From Agapanthus africanus (lineage: Eukaryota; Streptophyta; Magnoliopsida; Asparagales; Amaryllidaceae), in the NCBI GenBank assembly GCA_030015575.1, contig JASDDO010000006.1, positions 208,077,632-208,141,631 of the forward strand: DNA of 64,000 bases. Reading direction: 5' to 3'. A program made the translations under genes and the position numbers. This document shows, piece by piece, positions 1 through 11,778 of this stretch (within the stretch, counting starts at the first letter, position 1; every line of letters begins with the position of its first letter). The notes under the pieces were generated by a model. The model did not search any database. It saw nothing but the letters and a program-made list of their open reading frames with translations, and was not told the origin of the DNA.

Positions 1-2597
1 GAGGGCAATGTAAATTGCGACTGATATCATTCACGACCAAAACCGCGTACTTCATCGCCGCTCCTATTTCACCTTTAAAAGAAAGATGTATTATTCAGTT
101 GTCTTTTATCATCACCTTCTCTCGAGATGCGAGTACTCCTTAGTTTAGGAGGGTACACCTATTATGCTTACTGGATAGTCTTCTTCCAAACCATAGGCTG
201 GTGCCGAACGGTAGGGAAGGAAGAAAACCATTTAGCCTAACGATGGTGTACAAAAGGTAACGACTAAAGACAAATAAAGGGGATTTGGAGAGATGGCAAT
301 AAAATATACGGTTGAAGTCATGAATTAGATTATGGAAGAGGCATTGCTACGAATACCAGGATACCCCTACGAAACATTTTCATGTTTCAGTGCATTGTTA
401 AAGAAAAACTGTTTTCCCGATTAGACACTTACTCCAAGGGTATGTATTTACCAGGTTTCATTCTCATATCTGTATGGTTTTACAGATGATGATTGGGAGT
501 AAGATATTGGGAATTAGGTGATCATCCTCATTATATCAGAATTCGTTGTAATTGGTGATATTTGAGAAAATCGCCAGGGTACAGTTTTCCACCTACAACG
601 CACAGGTTTTGAGTTATTTAACTCAGCGGACTTATACAGAGTATTGTATGTTGTCCAGTGTCCATCAGGACAAAGGGGTAGGTCCTCGTACTATGTTCTG
701 TTTACTTATAACTTCTCTAGTATTTAGACGAGTGTTTCGTAGAAATACAAGGTCTAAGTTTTGAGAAGTTGTGGGTATAAGAATAAAGTAGAGAACCAGG
801 TGTCACAAGTATCGGGATTCTTCAAAGAGATCGAAGATGTAGATTTTTGTGATTGGTATTCAAATGATAGTGATGGTTTTGAGAAACGTGTTTCTCTTTC
901 AGGTTACTCATAAATGGATGGATTCCTAAGTTGAGTAATGCTGATTAGCCTCTTTCCATTAAGTTGATATGCACTGGAGACAGCTGCATGGATTGAATCT
1001 TGGTTCCAATTAAATAAGTGCCAAAGTTTCTATATTGGATATAGAATAGTTCGTACCTTAAAAGATATTAAGGTACGGGGAGTTGTCCAGCTTATGCTTA
1101 AAACCAGACTCTGGATAACTCAGGGCACGTTTCTGTAATGGCTGTTTGTGGGTTGACCCTGGCTATGACGAGGGTTGATATTCTACCATTTGGAAGATCA
1201 ATAGTGATATTGTTCTTGACTCGCCACAGTTTTAGTAAAATGGATCTTTTTCAGAAAACAGTAGTGGGAGTATGGTAGAACTGGAAGTGATTCCAGAACC
1301 GCGAACGATTATGGAAAATTTAATAGGACCTATACATTCAATCAGGTTTGACATTCCAATAGCCACTCCGCAGATATGGTGGGTAGCCTCAGACACCCGA
1401 GAGGTACTTCGGTAGCCTCAAGGACGGTGACAGGGAGGTTCTTATCTACCAAGATTGACACTACTGTTGTTCCAAGTTATGAGACCCGGTAGGAGGGTTG
1501 TCATAGTCAGTGGGAGCATCAGAAGCATAGTGGGCAAGTAGCTTATATCTATTTATAGATTTGAGCAGTTATAGCGGAGATAGATCATCTAATTTTGATG
1601 TGACAGTCATGGGTTTGACTTCAATCAGAATAGGGGATGGATCAGTTAAGAAGGTAGTAGGGTGTGATGTCATGGTATCTGGATGACATACACAGAGTGG
1701 GAAGTAAAATTCCTATACTACGATCGGTTGTACTGTGGTCGTCACATAGTTGTTTCTCCAGACAGGATATGGATATAATATTTGACATTCTGGTTTCTAG
1801 ATCTATGGTTTTAGATCTGGATTTGGGTAGTTTCCTAATGTTGGTACTTGGACAGTATTCTAATGATTTTTAGAATAGTTGACTCCTAGCATGGTGGTGT
1901 ACCTGCAGGTGATGGAGTCACCCTCTCTAAAGGTGTCGTATAGACTAAAGGGGAGAGGGATGTGCATGATTGGCAGATCACTTGCTTAGACAATTGAGTC
2001 AATCATGAGATGTCAAGTACCACACCAGATGTTGTTTTTGCACTAGATGCAATAAGTTTGTATTAATCCAATCCTGGAGAAACATAAGGAAGCAGTTTTA
2101 GAACATAAGTACATGTTCTACGGATTTGATGACGGCAGCCTCCTTCGGGAGACGGTTATCATTCCAGGCTTCAAAGGTGACATGGTTGACAGAGTGATTG
2201 TCAGAGTTATAGTTTTTCCCTCTGACGAAGAGGGACAGTATTGTGGACAGGTGGTTCAAGTGGATGCTGTGGGTGGCATGGTGCCGGATACTGATTAGGT
2301 TCAGTGATCGATACAGTCTAAGAAGTTTGGATTTGGAGTTCATTTATGAACCGGGTCCCATCAGATATCCAGACATATTCTAAGACAGGTATTACTCGAT
2401 TCGGGAGATGGTTTTCTCTGCGAACTTGAGATTTAGAGAGATATAGAAAGAAACTTCTAGGCGGATCCACTCACTGAGGCTATTTCTCGAACACAATAGT
2501 TTTACAAACGGGCTTTATGAAACTGATTAGTAGAGGAGTTGGGTGTTGGTTTCACACGGGCTGTGAGTACGCAACATCGCAATAATTAGCCTTGAGT
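1..2597 (+). pseudogene. Decayed Copia pol (RT and RNase H remnant) in element X
   Basis: No open frame exceeds about 80 codons. Several patches still match the polyprotein of A and C at DNA and peptide level. At 1673-1760 the RT catalytic box YVDDI is recognisable as YLDDI followed by a degraded copy of the next 60 residues. About 1885-1960 corresponds to the RT/RNase H linker (intact form DSKRGNLPACHGITLSK). About 2105-2260 corresponds to the first RNase H aspartate region (intact DSGFQSDKDD). About 2350-2490 corresponds to the EPRSHQ...DPFTKAL end of RNase H. A block at about 60-290 is one copy of a segment that is duplicated in B, D and E. Not translatable; interesting mainly because the same decay is shared between copies. 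Confidence 0.75.
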
Positions 2598-2610
2598 GCA
2601 AGTGGGAGAT
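2598..2610 (+). other. Polypurine tract of element X
   Basis: GCAAGTGGGAGAT lies directly against the TGTTGG start of the 3' LTR. The identical 13-mer sits at the same place in A, B, C, D and E. In LTR elements this tract primes plus-strand DNA synthesis. Confidence 0.9.
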
Positions 2611-3530
2611 TGTTGGAGATAGTTCCCTCATAGTCAATTATTGGATCACAGGTACGTGATTGCAATGATTGCGGAGGACCTATACCGGTATGACAGTCTT
2701 ACTCGAGATGATAGTATGCTATCTGGTTTGCCTTTATCAGTCGTGTACATGTTCAGGTGACTGATTGCATGTTACACTTTGATAGAGCCCTTAGGATCTT
2801 GCTTTACTACCAACAGTATGATGGCGATCATATACGTGAGAGTTGGGTAGTTTATACGCATATCCTTAATTGTGGTCCCTAGTCGTGGGAGTTTCGAGAC
2901 AGGGCATCGATACTCCGGAGTAGACTAGTGTGTACAGTCGAGACCCCGACGAGGGGCGGTGGCCGGTCTCACAAGCCACTGGTGTCAGTTGGATCACCTA
3001 AGATGTATACAGGTGCTCATTGGGTTATGAGTACACCGGACAGGACTCGCCGGGAATCTGCTAGTTAGTATTATATCTACCGTCAGATAGCAGTTCCCTG
3101 GTGACATGTGTACAGGTTAGTTCATCGACCTGAGGTCGTCATTTGTCTCGTGTGAGTTCCCACTGTGCTTTGATTTCTACCCTACCACGGATCAAAGGAG
3201 TCGTGCAAACAGGTAGTTTTTGGGTACAGTCCCGAGCCATATGGAGGCACGTGAGCGGATCGGCAGGGGATTCGTCTCTCCCGGTATTGGGGGCGAGATC
3301 GTGCTGTATCTAGGAGAGCCATTACACAAAGTCCATGGCCATGGCAGGAGATTTACTGGTAGGTACTCCAGTAGTATCTCAGGGTGTTATTGGGCTTCAC
3401 TCCGACACGACTTATACTGCTATTAGGGGTCTGACGTTACTAGCCCCCTAGGCAGATATGCGATACTCATTGACGAACGGACCGGACTGTATATACATTG
3501 TCACTGTTAGGCTCAGTAGGGTTTCTGGAT

Positions 3531-3576
3531 GAGTTCGCTCATCGGCCTCCCTTGAGTTCGCTCATCAGCCTCCCTT
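3531..3576 (+). repeat. Two tandem copies of a 23-bp unit in the X LTR
   Basis: The unit begins gagttcgctcatc and ends cctccctt; the two copies differ at one base. The LTRs of E carry the unit once at the equivalent place, so this looks like a local duplication. Confidence 0.8.
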
Positions 3577-3743
3577 GAGGTCAGTCCATGGGCAGCCGTT
3601 ACGCATAGCTAGTGCCGCTGACGGTTTGTGGTTAAACCCACTGCCAGGGTACTAACGAGTCATTAGAGTCCCCCACAGACAGTTTCCCAAGTTCGGGCGA
3701 AACGTTGTAGAGGCCGTATGGTTTATGGCAGGGTTCGGAAAAT

Positions 3744-3930
3744 GCACGTGCGTTTACGCACGTGTCGATTTTCGGGCAGATGATACTGGTCGGCTTTGGT
3801 TTAAGCCGGATCCGAGTATTATATTGAGTAGGTATAATATCTTTGTCTCAGTTGCATTTGTATTCGGTCGTAATACAAATGCGGGTATATTTATACAGTT
3901 TCGGGGTTGTCCTGAAATTCGTTTCAGGAT
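3744..3930 (+). promoter_or_regulatory. U3 inverted-repeat cluster (hairpins I-IV) of element X
   Basis: Four inverted repeats follow each other. I: CACGTGCGT/ACGCACGTG separated by TT (3745-3764), containing two G-box cores CACGTG. II: CGGCTT/AAGCCG (3791-3808). III: GCATTTGTATT/AATACAAATGC (3854-3882). IV: CCTGAAA/TTTCAGG with the loop TTCG (3911-3928). I-III recur in most Copia LTRs here with changed bases but retained pairing. They lie upstream of the probable TATA box, so they would act either as DNA sites in U3 or as structures near the 3' end of the genomic RNA. Confidence 0.7.
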
Positions 3931-4222
3931 CACTTTTGGAAGTTGCCAGTTTCCAGTTTTCTATCAGCCGTCTTTTAACATTCGGTTAAAGACGGATTTA
4001 TCTTTTCTTCAGATAAGAGTGAGTCCTCATTCTAGAAGGTTCTAGAAGTGATGAAGTGGGTAATGACTCATCTTGACATTAATGGTTTCTTTAATGACTT
4101 GATGAGGTGTATTAGTGATTCATGCTTTTGCTTTAAAGCTTCTTGTTTTCTTAAAGATATTTTGAGTGAGAAGCTTTTTGCTAAAGGTCACCACTTGCTC
4201 CTACGGTCACCTCCCTCCATCA

Positions 4223-4229
4223 TATAATG
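4223..4229 (+). promoter_or_regulatory. Probable TATA box of the X LTR
   Basis: TATAATG followed about 15-35 nt downstream by a pyrimidine-rich stretch (ctctctctcctcctcactc), a common arrangement at plant LTR transcription starts. E has a TATATTAAGG at the equivalent place on its sense strand. Confidence 0.45.
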
Positions 4230-4750
4230 TGGCCGGCCCTCTCTCTCCTCCTCACTCTCACTTGTTGATTTCATTTTAGAGAGAAAAGATTATGATAGTA
4301 TTTGGGGTGTATGGAATTTTACAGTTCATTTCATTCCATCACCCAATTCCCTCGGCAACTTCATTAACCGATCGTCCACGGACTTGGACGAAGTGAGACA
4401 AAGTCATCTACTCATTCTCTACATCATTCTTGGTCGTCTCTTTTAGCAAACTTGACGATCGAGTTGCCTCGAGTCAAAGGCGGGAGCCCGTTTAAAGAAT
4501 CGGTGATGTGGTGCCACCTCGACGAGGATATCGGAGATCGACGAGATCGGAGCAGCCGCAACGGAGCGTGGGATGATGGTTGAAGAACGAAGGACTCGGA
4601 TCGTTCGGTATAACCTTTCTACACTCTTTATAGTTTGTTAGTTTAGCAATAATGGCAGATCCGGGTTAAAGTATACGATAGCGCCAGTTAAAAAGTTTTT
4701 GTTCCGCATTTGGCGTCTGTAGACTGCCGGGGCGCTAGCGTAGACTTACA

Positions 4751-5530
4751 AGGCTCATAACGGGTCGAGAAACTACTGGTAACACCTACCAGTAAATCTC
4801 TAAATCAGCCCTGGACAGGGACTTCCCTGTTATGGCAAATCGAGCACAGCGCAACATCAACCCCCAATACTAGGAGAGACGAAACCCATCCTATCGCTCA
4901 TTGCCTCCATGTGACTCGGGACTGTACCCAAAAACCACCGTTTTTCACACCCTCTTGGACGTGGTAAGGTGGAAATCAAAGCACGGTGGGAATCACACAA
5001 GACTCTATGACGATCTCGGGTCTACAAACTAACCTACACAAGTGTCACCAGAGAACTGCCATCTGACGTGAGGTATAATACCATCTGGGAGTTCTCGGCG
5101 AGTCCGTCCAGTGTACCCAGTCTCCACTGAGCACCCGTATACCATCTCTTATTGCAAACACCAATGGATATGGGATCATCCATCGCCCATCTCATGGGTC
5201 GAGAAGCGTATACGCTAGTCTACTCTGGTATATCGATGCCCTGTCTCGATACACCTACGACTAGGAACATTAAAGGATGTACTTATGGACTACCATGGCC
5301 CCACTAGTATGATCTGCATCATAGTCCTGGTAGTTAAGTACACATCCTAAGGGCTTTACCAACATGTAACTATAAGACAGTATCAAGAGACAAGTATACA
5401 TGTTAAGATAAAGAGCAACCAGATAACATACTATCATATCGAGCAAGAAAGTCCTCTCTATATATGTCCAAGCATCCAATAATATACATCATCTATACAA
5501 TACTGGCCTCTAGGGCATACATACAACTAA
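4751..5530 (-). repeat. Element H: Copia LTR fragment
   Basis: On the minus strand this stretch matches the U3 half of the LTRs of A and C, from the region equivalent to plus-strand 13195 in A up to the LTR start, whose sense reading is close to TAGTTGTATGTATGCCC. No polypurine tract follows its outer end. The other half is absent and probably lies left of the window, on the far side of element X, which seems to have inserted into it. Whether H was a solo LTR or a full element cannot be seen. Confidence 0.65.
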
Positions 5531-5563
5531 TAATGTATATGTGTATATATGTACCAACGCATC

Positions 5564-5674
5564 CACACACACTCACACACACACACACACAGATATATAT
5601 ATATATATATACATATAACATATACACCCAAAACCATATCACGTGTGTGCATGCGTGTGTGTGTGTGTGTGTGT
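5564..5674. repeat. Microsatellite: CA run, TA run, GT run
   Basis: (CA)n at 5564-5591 is followed by (TA)n to about 5611 and then by (GT)n at 5643-5674. The outer runs are complementary, so the whole can fold back on itself. Confidence 0.9.
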
Positions 5675-5799
5675 CAATCTATACTCTAGGGTTTCGCGAT
5701 TAAGAAGCTAAACTAAAAACGCATTCTTCCAACTACAATAAATCCAACCCAAAGTCACCTAAAGCATTTCTTGCTATGTATACACATCTCATAAAACAC

Positions 5800-5803
<4 letters not shown>

Positions 5804-5835
<32 letters not shown>
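5804..5835. repeat. Microsatellite (TA)n
   Basis: About sixteen TA units without interruption. Confidence 0.9.
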
Positions 5836-5837
<2 letters not shown>

Positions 5838-7435
5838 TAACGCGTCATATCCTACGAAATTGCGGGGGTGCTATACGCCATCCACCCGACTTCCCCCGTA
5901 GATATACATCTACTCATCTTGATCCTTGCTTGCCGCAGTCGATGTCGCCTTTCTCCTCCCCTGTCATACGACGTTCACATGAGGGTGCCTACATATATAA
6001 ACACATAGTATTGTAAACAGAAATCGCGTACGAAAACCAAAATGGCACACGAATCACACATAGGTTAAAGCCTATGGTCTACTCATGCAGAAAAACCAAA
6101 TAACCCTTGACATAGACATACAAACGCCAATCGATCGAGATAAAACACAATATCCAAAATTTCAAGTCACTAAAAGTCACAAAACATAAATAGCAACTTA
6201 GAAAATTGGTTCCAGATTTTGGTTTAGGTAAAATTAGGATAAACTAGCAGTACAGAGGGGTAGTATATGGGGTATATGAGCTATAGAACCCATTCCAACA
6301 CCAAATCGCACAAATGACCTGGCGACATACCCATAAAATCCGGTGAGCTCGGTTTTCCTATGGTGAAACGGTCTCGTATTCTCAGGGTGGTCTCCTAGTG
6401 TTAATTTAGGTCAATAGGGTTGCTAGTTTTTCCTGAAAAGGTCTCGGATTGCTCCAGATATCCTGTAGTCCTCAAAATATCACAAAACCGATACGAAAGT
6501 TTCTAAAGTTCAAGTCTTGGGTTCTAGAATTTATTTGGTGCGGGGTCTTAACACTAAAAGGGGTTGTTGTCACTAATTACACCTCAATTTCACCCTTACA
6601 ACTCAAGAACCCTTTAAACTTTAGCTTGGAATTTTCCAAGATCACTAAACTACACTTAATCAATTCTAAACTTAAATAGAAGCTAAAGGAACTTAATTAC
6701 TACAGTGAAAGAATTACCTCATTTGGAAACTCAAGAAAATTCTTGAGTTGCCCCAAGTGTTCAAAATCCCTTCTTTCTTGGTCTACCATGCTTGTAGTGA
6801 GCTTGTGCACATTTTTTGTGAAGGGAATGCAAGATTTTGATGTGGTTTTGGGGTTCTGGTGAGGAAGTAGAGGAGGTAGGGAAGAAGGCAGCCATGGTGA
6901 GGGAGAAGAGAAGAAGAAATGTTGAAGATGATGTAGTGAAACACAAATGAGCCCAAGGTCAAAGACCCCTCACCCTCCCCCTCTCTCTCTCCCCCTCCTA
7001 AGCCCATACCTCCTTGTTCCCTCCCATGCCACAATTTAAAATTCTGTTCCTTTTTCTTTTTCTTTTTATTTCTTTTAAATCAAAGCCATGCTTGATAAAA
7101 ATGGAAGTCATGGTAGAAAAATGTAACAAATGTGTAACATGGCATGGTGCATGTCACATGCAAAAAACAAAATCAATGCATGATTAGTGAACATTAATCA
7201 AGTTTAGAAATAAACTTGTATATAATTAATTATAAAGAATTTATAATTTGCCTAAATCACATAAATCCCTCCAAAAATCACCATTCAATTTAATTTTCCA
7301 ATATTTTCCAAACGATCGGTATATAATTATACCACATCATTAAAGCTAATCATCATACCTTAAGATATTTATAATAATTCAGTATTCAATTATCTAAATT
7401 CCCAAAAATAATATTTTATTTTCTGAAATGTTACA

Positions 7436-8020
7436 GGATTCCCCCCTTAAATAAATTCGGTTCCCAAATTTAAATTTAATCCCCCCAAATACTAAAACAT
7501 TTTAGCAAAATAATCAAGTCGCCTGGGCTCCGAAACCATCAATACTTAAAACACATCTTAGCGCAATGCATGCACATGAAAACGAGTATATAACTCAAAA
7601 TCAAAACTCCGTCAAGCATCACGCAATCATCGGAATTATGGTGAAAATACCAATGTCAAAGTCCAATACAAAAACCAACATGATATACTCAAAACTATAA
7701 TATGTACATAATACGCATCGTCATAAACTCATCAAAACATCTGAAAGGAAATGCATGCCAACCCTTTTCCAAGTCGCTGTGCGATGCGTGTATCACAACA
7801 CAAGTAGCGGACGTTTATTGTTAGAAAGATAACTATATATATGTATATCCATTGTTTAACATACCCGTCCCGCCTTTTTGAAAAATAAATTAGAAGGGTT
7901 TCCTTTGTAAATTGTTTCGTGTCATCTCGGACACAATAGGAAAAATATTGAGACTGTAACTCCTTTTTGGAAATTCCTTCGATAACTATAGATGCATGCA
8001 AAAACATATTCAGGTTTTAA
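7436..8020 (-). mobile_element. Element F: 3' internal region and polypurine tract
   Basis: On the minus strand this region leads into the purine tract AAGGGGGGAATCC (about 7436-7450) that abuts the F LTR. It appears to be the non-coding stretch after a Gypsy pol. A 91-codon minus frame at 7732-8007 shows no recognisable pol or chromodomain residue. The rest of F would lie to the right of element G, outside the window, if G inserted into F. Confidence 0.5.
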
Positions 8021-10655
8021 CACCTTAGAATGCGATTAGTGTTAATTAAGCGTTAATGCGGGGTTCTAAGGAAAAGTTTACCAAATTGGTTTCCTCACAT
8101 TTTATAACAATTAATTAATATTTTATTATTATTTGTTATGCCTTGCACACACTTGTGCATGTTAATGTGAGGGTTAGTTAGTGTTAATCTTGTTAAGTGA
8201 CCATGACACCTTAAGAAATCCATGCCTTGATTAACCTTGAGCTTAGATATTTGTGTGAGAGATATTTTCATGTTTTGGATTGAGAGAGAGGTGGCTAGGT
8301 TAGTCATGGAGGCATTAATGGTTGCATTGATGAGGAGAGGGAGAGACTAAGTGTAAGGCTAAGGTTCACCCTACACTCACCCTCTCATCATTATCATCTC
8401 TCACTCTCTCATTCCCATCTCTTTTCAATTATTCTTCATCTCCTCTAACCTCAAACTGAAACCTTCACTACCTCTTCACAAATCGTTGCAAAACTTCATA
8501 AAATCCCACGAAAACACTTCGCATGTCATGTTTTCACCACTAGGTTGCCTTGGAGCTTGGAAAGATTGGATTTTTGAGCAAGAGTGGCTAGGTAATGACC
8601 TCTAACTAATAATTAGGTGTTTAGATTGTTGTGTTACCTTGTAGTTGTGGTTTAGAACACTAAAGGTTTAGTTTTGTGTACATATCGTATTTTTAGTGTC
8701 ATATTGGAGTCTATGTGATCTGCTATGACCTGGAATCTTTACTGTAAAATCTAGCAGTGTAGGAGTGATGTACTAGTGACCCTAAGTGTACATCTGAAGC
8801 ATGAACCTAACCTGGGCGGTTTTGGCCGGCGACAATGAAGGGAAATTTGGCGACCTCAGATTTTTAGTGGAGTTGGGGCTTGGGTTTTGTAGGGTAGCTG
8901 TCTGCAGTTGTTTAGAGGTGTTTGGTACTGTTTGATTTTTAGGTTTTGACAGTATACAAAATATGGGATCACTTTGCTATAATCTAGTGTTTTGATTACG
9001 CGCGTTACGTTATCCGACACGGTTCGTGATCTTGTGTAGCTGCTGCACCTGGGTTGGTTTTGGGGTGTCGCCACACACGTTAACCACTAGACGGGCACTT
9101 GAGAATTGGTTTGGAGTTGGTGCATCGGTCAAACATAGTTTGTATGTGATATTGATCGATTTCTGAGATTTGCACTTGTTATGTTTGTGTTAATAGGATC
9201 GCAGGCGGGGACTTCGAACGCTGGGAAGAAAGGGAAGAAGGTGATTGGATCTACCTAGCTTGAGATCGTCGGTAAGTAGATTTAACATCTATGGGGAAAT
9301 CACCCGTATGGCGTTAAGCGTCAGGGCTAGACATGATATGATATTAGCTATATGTTTATATGCACATATAGAGATGGTGCATGAACTTCATTGCATATTA
9401 TTACTTGTTGTGCTTGGACTTGTACCCATTGGACACGGCACTATTATTGACAGTTCATATTGCACGAGCACTAATTGTATGCTACACACACACTGTCGGT
9501 AATTGCCATGATATGTACAACATATATACATATGTGATATGGTATTGATTAGTGACATTGAGACATTGACTCTGTGCGATGGCGCATATGAAATATATCA
9601 TACATGCATACCTACATGCTTAGACATATACTTGCTATAGCTACATGTTCACTTTACATGATGTTGCGTTAGATTTTGGATAATTGGGAACCGCGTGATA
9701 TATTTAATAACTTGATGCATTTAAATAGCGAATTTTCCTTTGATATGCTCATATTGTTATTCTATGCTGCATACATCATATTACATGGATTTACGCATTG
9801 AGATATGGATTTCATGTGATTTTCTGGATTTGAGATCCGTGGGGATATTTCAAGAAATGTGTACTGTTTTGAAAACCCGGTTTCTCTTGATATGATATTT
9901 CAGTGCGTCCACCATGAGTTTCTCGGTTCTGAGACCTGTATTAGAAACCCGATGCAAGGGGTGGATGAGGCCGTGTTGCGGGTTCATAGTGGACCCGGTA
10001 TGGTACCCCGGGGCAAGAAAGGTATGTCGATGGTTTTAGCCGATGAGCCTTGCAGGGGAGGTGCACTGCCTACCAGTGATAGTATTTAGACTCGGCGGTT
10101 ATCCGGAGGATATCGACCGGAGTCGTGAGATGGATATAGGCCGATTCGTATTGCCGGAGTCCGCGGGCTGATCCAGGCAGACGGAGCCCATGGTACGTGG
10201 ATTTACATATCGATGCTGGACACGAGTATTTCATGATGTTTCGAGTGTCGATGTTGGACACACAGGTTCCATGAGATTTACAGATATGAGGGCAGGTTTT
10301 GGTGACGGTGCCTGAGAATTTTGGGGTTTGCGGTGGCATTGATGGACACCAGGCTTTTCCATGATGATGATTTGTGCATGAGGTTTATATTTATCCCACA
10401 CTCAGGATTTATTTGATATGCATTTGTTTCATATAGATGTAGTACCCCGGTGGAGTACCTTGATCATAATTGTTGCATATCCATATTGCCATACTTATGT
10501 TATCAGTTTACATGTGATAGATTTATCGCTGTTCGTGCATACTTGCGATTACAGTATGATGTTTTTGCTATTCACGAGTTGGAAACTCATCCCCCATTGT
10601 GCCACAGTGTTTTGCGGGTCTGATCCTCAGAGTAGTCGCGGTAGGGCGCCATATT
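8020..10655 (+). repeat. 5' LTR of Gypsy element G, part before insertion of B
   Basis: Continuous with 31266-31810 once element B and one copy of the atatt duplication are removed. Together they give an LTR of roughly 3.2 kb that ends GGTCGTGACA four bases before a tRNA-Met primer site. It holds a CT-rich start region (8370-8480), a segment like a spliced Gypsy leader (AATAG at about 9196 and CGGTAAG at about 9269) and no coding frame. The exact start was not found: no TG with a convincing inverted match to the 3' end is visible, so 8020 is approximate. Short frames at 9245, 9859 and 10418 are not supported as genes. Confidence 0.55.
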
Positions 10656-11778
10656 TGTTGGAGATGGTGCCCTCAGAGTCAATTATTGGATCACAGGCAC
10701 GTGATTGCAATGATTGAGGGAGGACCTATCCCGGTAGGACAGTCTTACTCGAGATGATAGTATGCTATCTGGTTTACCTTTATCATCGTGTACTGCTTTA
10801 GGCGACCTGACATGTCGCTATTGCACGTTGATAGAGCCCCTAGGATTCTTGCTTGACTACCGGCAGTACGAGGGCGATCATATACGTGGGAGCTGGTAGT
10901 CTATAAGCACATCCTTAAAAGGTCCCTAGTCGTAGGAGTTTCGAGACAGGGCATCGATACTCCAGAGTAGACTAGTGTATACAGTCGAGACCCCGACGAG
11001 GGGCGGTGGCCGGTCTCACAAGCCACTGGTGTCAGTTGGTTCACCTAAGATGTATACTGATGCTCATTGGGTTATGAGTACACCGGACATGACTCGCCGG
11101 GAACATGCTAGTTGGTCTTATACCTGACGTCAGATAGCAGTTCCCAGGTGACATGTGTACAGGTTAGTTCATCGACCTAGGGATCGTCATTTGTCTCGTG
11201 TGAGTTCCCACTGTGCTTTGATTACTACCCTACCACGGCTTAAAGGAGTCGTGCAAACAGGTTTTAGTTGGGTACAGTCCCGAGCCACATGGAGGCAGTG
11301 AGCGGATCTTCGGGGGTTCGTCTCTCCCGGTATTGGGTGTGAGGTCGCGCTGTGTCTAGGAGAGCCATTACACGAAGTCCTTGGCCAAGGCAGGAGATTT
11401 ACTGGTAGGTATTCCAGTAGTATCTCAGGATGTTCTGGGCTACACTCCGACACGACTTGTACCGCTTTTGGGGGTCTGACATTTACCAACCCCCTAGGCC
11501 CGCCATGCGATGCTCATAGACGAACGGACCGGACTGTACGGATATTGTCACTGACAGGTTCAGTTGGGTGTCGGGGTGAGCTTCCTCATCGACGTCCCTT
11601 TTGGTCAATAGCTGGTGGCCCGTCACGTATTGGCTTATACCTCTGACGTGCTAGTGGTTAAATCCACAGCCATATTATTGACGAGTCTTTAGAGTCCACC
11701 ATACTTACAGTTACTCAAGCTCTCGGGCGAAACGCTGTAGAGGCCGTATGGAGATATGGCAGGGTCCGATCAGATACG
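10656..11778 (+). repeat. 5' LTR of B, first part
   Basis: Starts TGTTGGAGATGG. The LTR is cut at 11778 by element A and resumes at 22208; 11774-11778 (atacg) is the left copy of the duplication made by A. The cut lies inside a palindrome (CGTGC...GCACG) of the LTR, as shown by the uninterrupted copy at 30137-30152. Confidence 0.93.

Larger units (their letters stand above)
1..4750 (+). mobile_element. Element X: non-autonomous Copia-derived LTR retrotransposon, 3' part
   Basis: The window opens inside the interior of this element, so its 5' LTR, primer site and leader are outside. The interior (1-2597) ends in the polypurine tract and is followed by a complete 3' LTR that starts TGTTGGAGATAG and ends TAGACTTACA. 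The interior has no long reading frame but aligns by eye, block by block, with the interiors of B, D and E, and more distantly with the RT-RNase H part of the intact elements A and C. The five bases after the LTR (aggct, 4751-4755) would be its target duplication, but the partner lies outside the window. Closest LTR relative here is E, which has the same U3 hairpins. Confidence 0.85.
2611..4750 (+). repeat. 3' LTR of element X (2,140 bp)
   Basis: Starts TGTTGG right after the polypurine tract and ends ACTTACA, the same termini as B, D and E. The first 1.1 kb is a U3 block conserved across all Copia-type LTRs of the window. It is followed by a cluster of inverted repeats (3744-3930), a likely TATA box (4223-4229), a CT-rich stretch, and a GC-richer R/U5 end. 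Short frames inside it are not conserved as protein and are not called as genes. Confidence 0.9.
5535..7435 (-). repeat. 3' LTR of Gypsy element F
   Basis: Read on the minus strand this begins TGTAACATTTCAG immediately after a purine tract (AAGGGGGGAATCC). It contains a stretch at about 7020-6700 that looks like the U3/R junction of Tekay/Del-like LTRs (CT-rich leader, then a segment rich in TTGGGGCAACTCAAG-like sequence) and a later segment at about 5990-5870 typical of the U5 part. It is unlike the Copia LTRs around it. Its U5 end is interrupted by simple repeats and by element H at about 5530. A short minus-strand frame at 6761-6946 lies in the transcript leader and is not supported as a gene. 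Confidence 0.55.

Noticed and set aside
8020..10655. A host gene in the non-Copia stretch between F and B
   Set aside because: No frame over 100 codons or recognisable protein; continuity with the LTR end and primer site of G explains the region.
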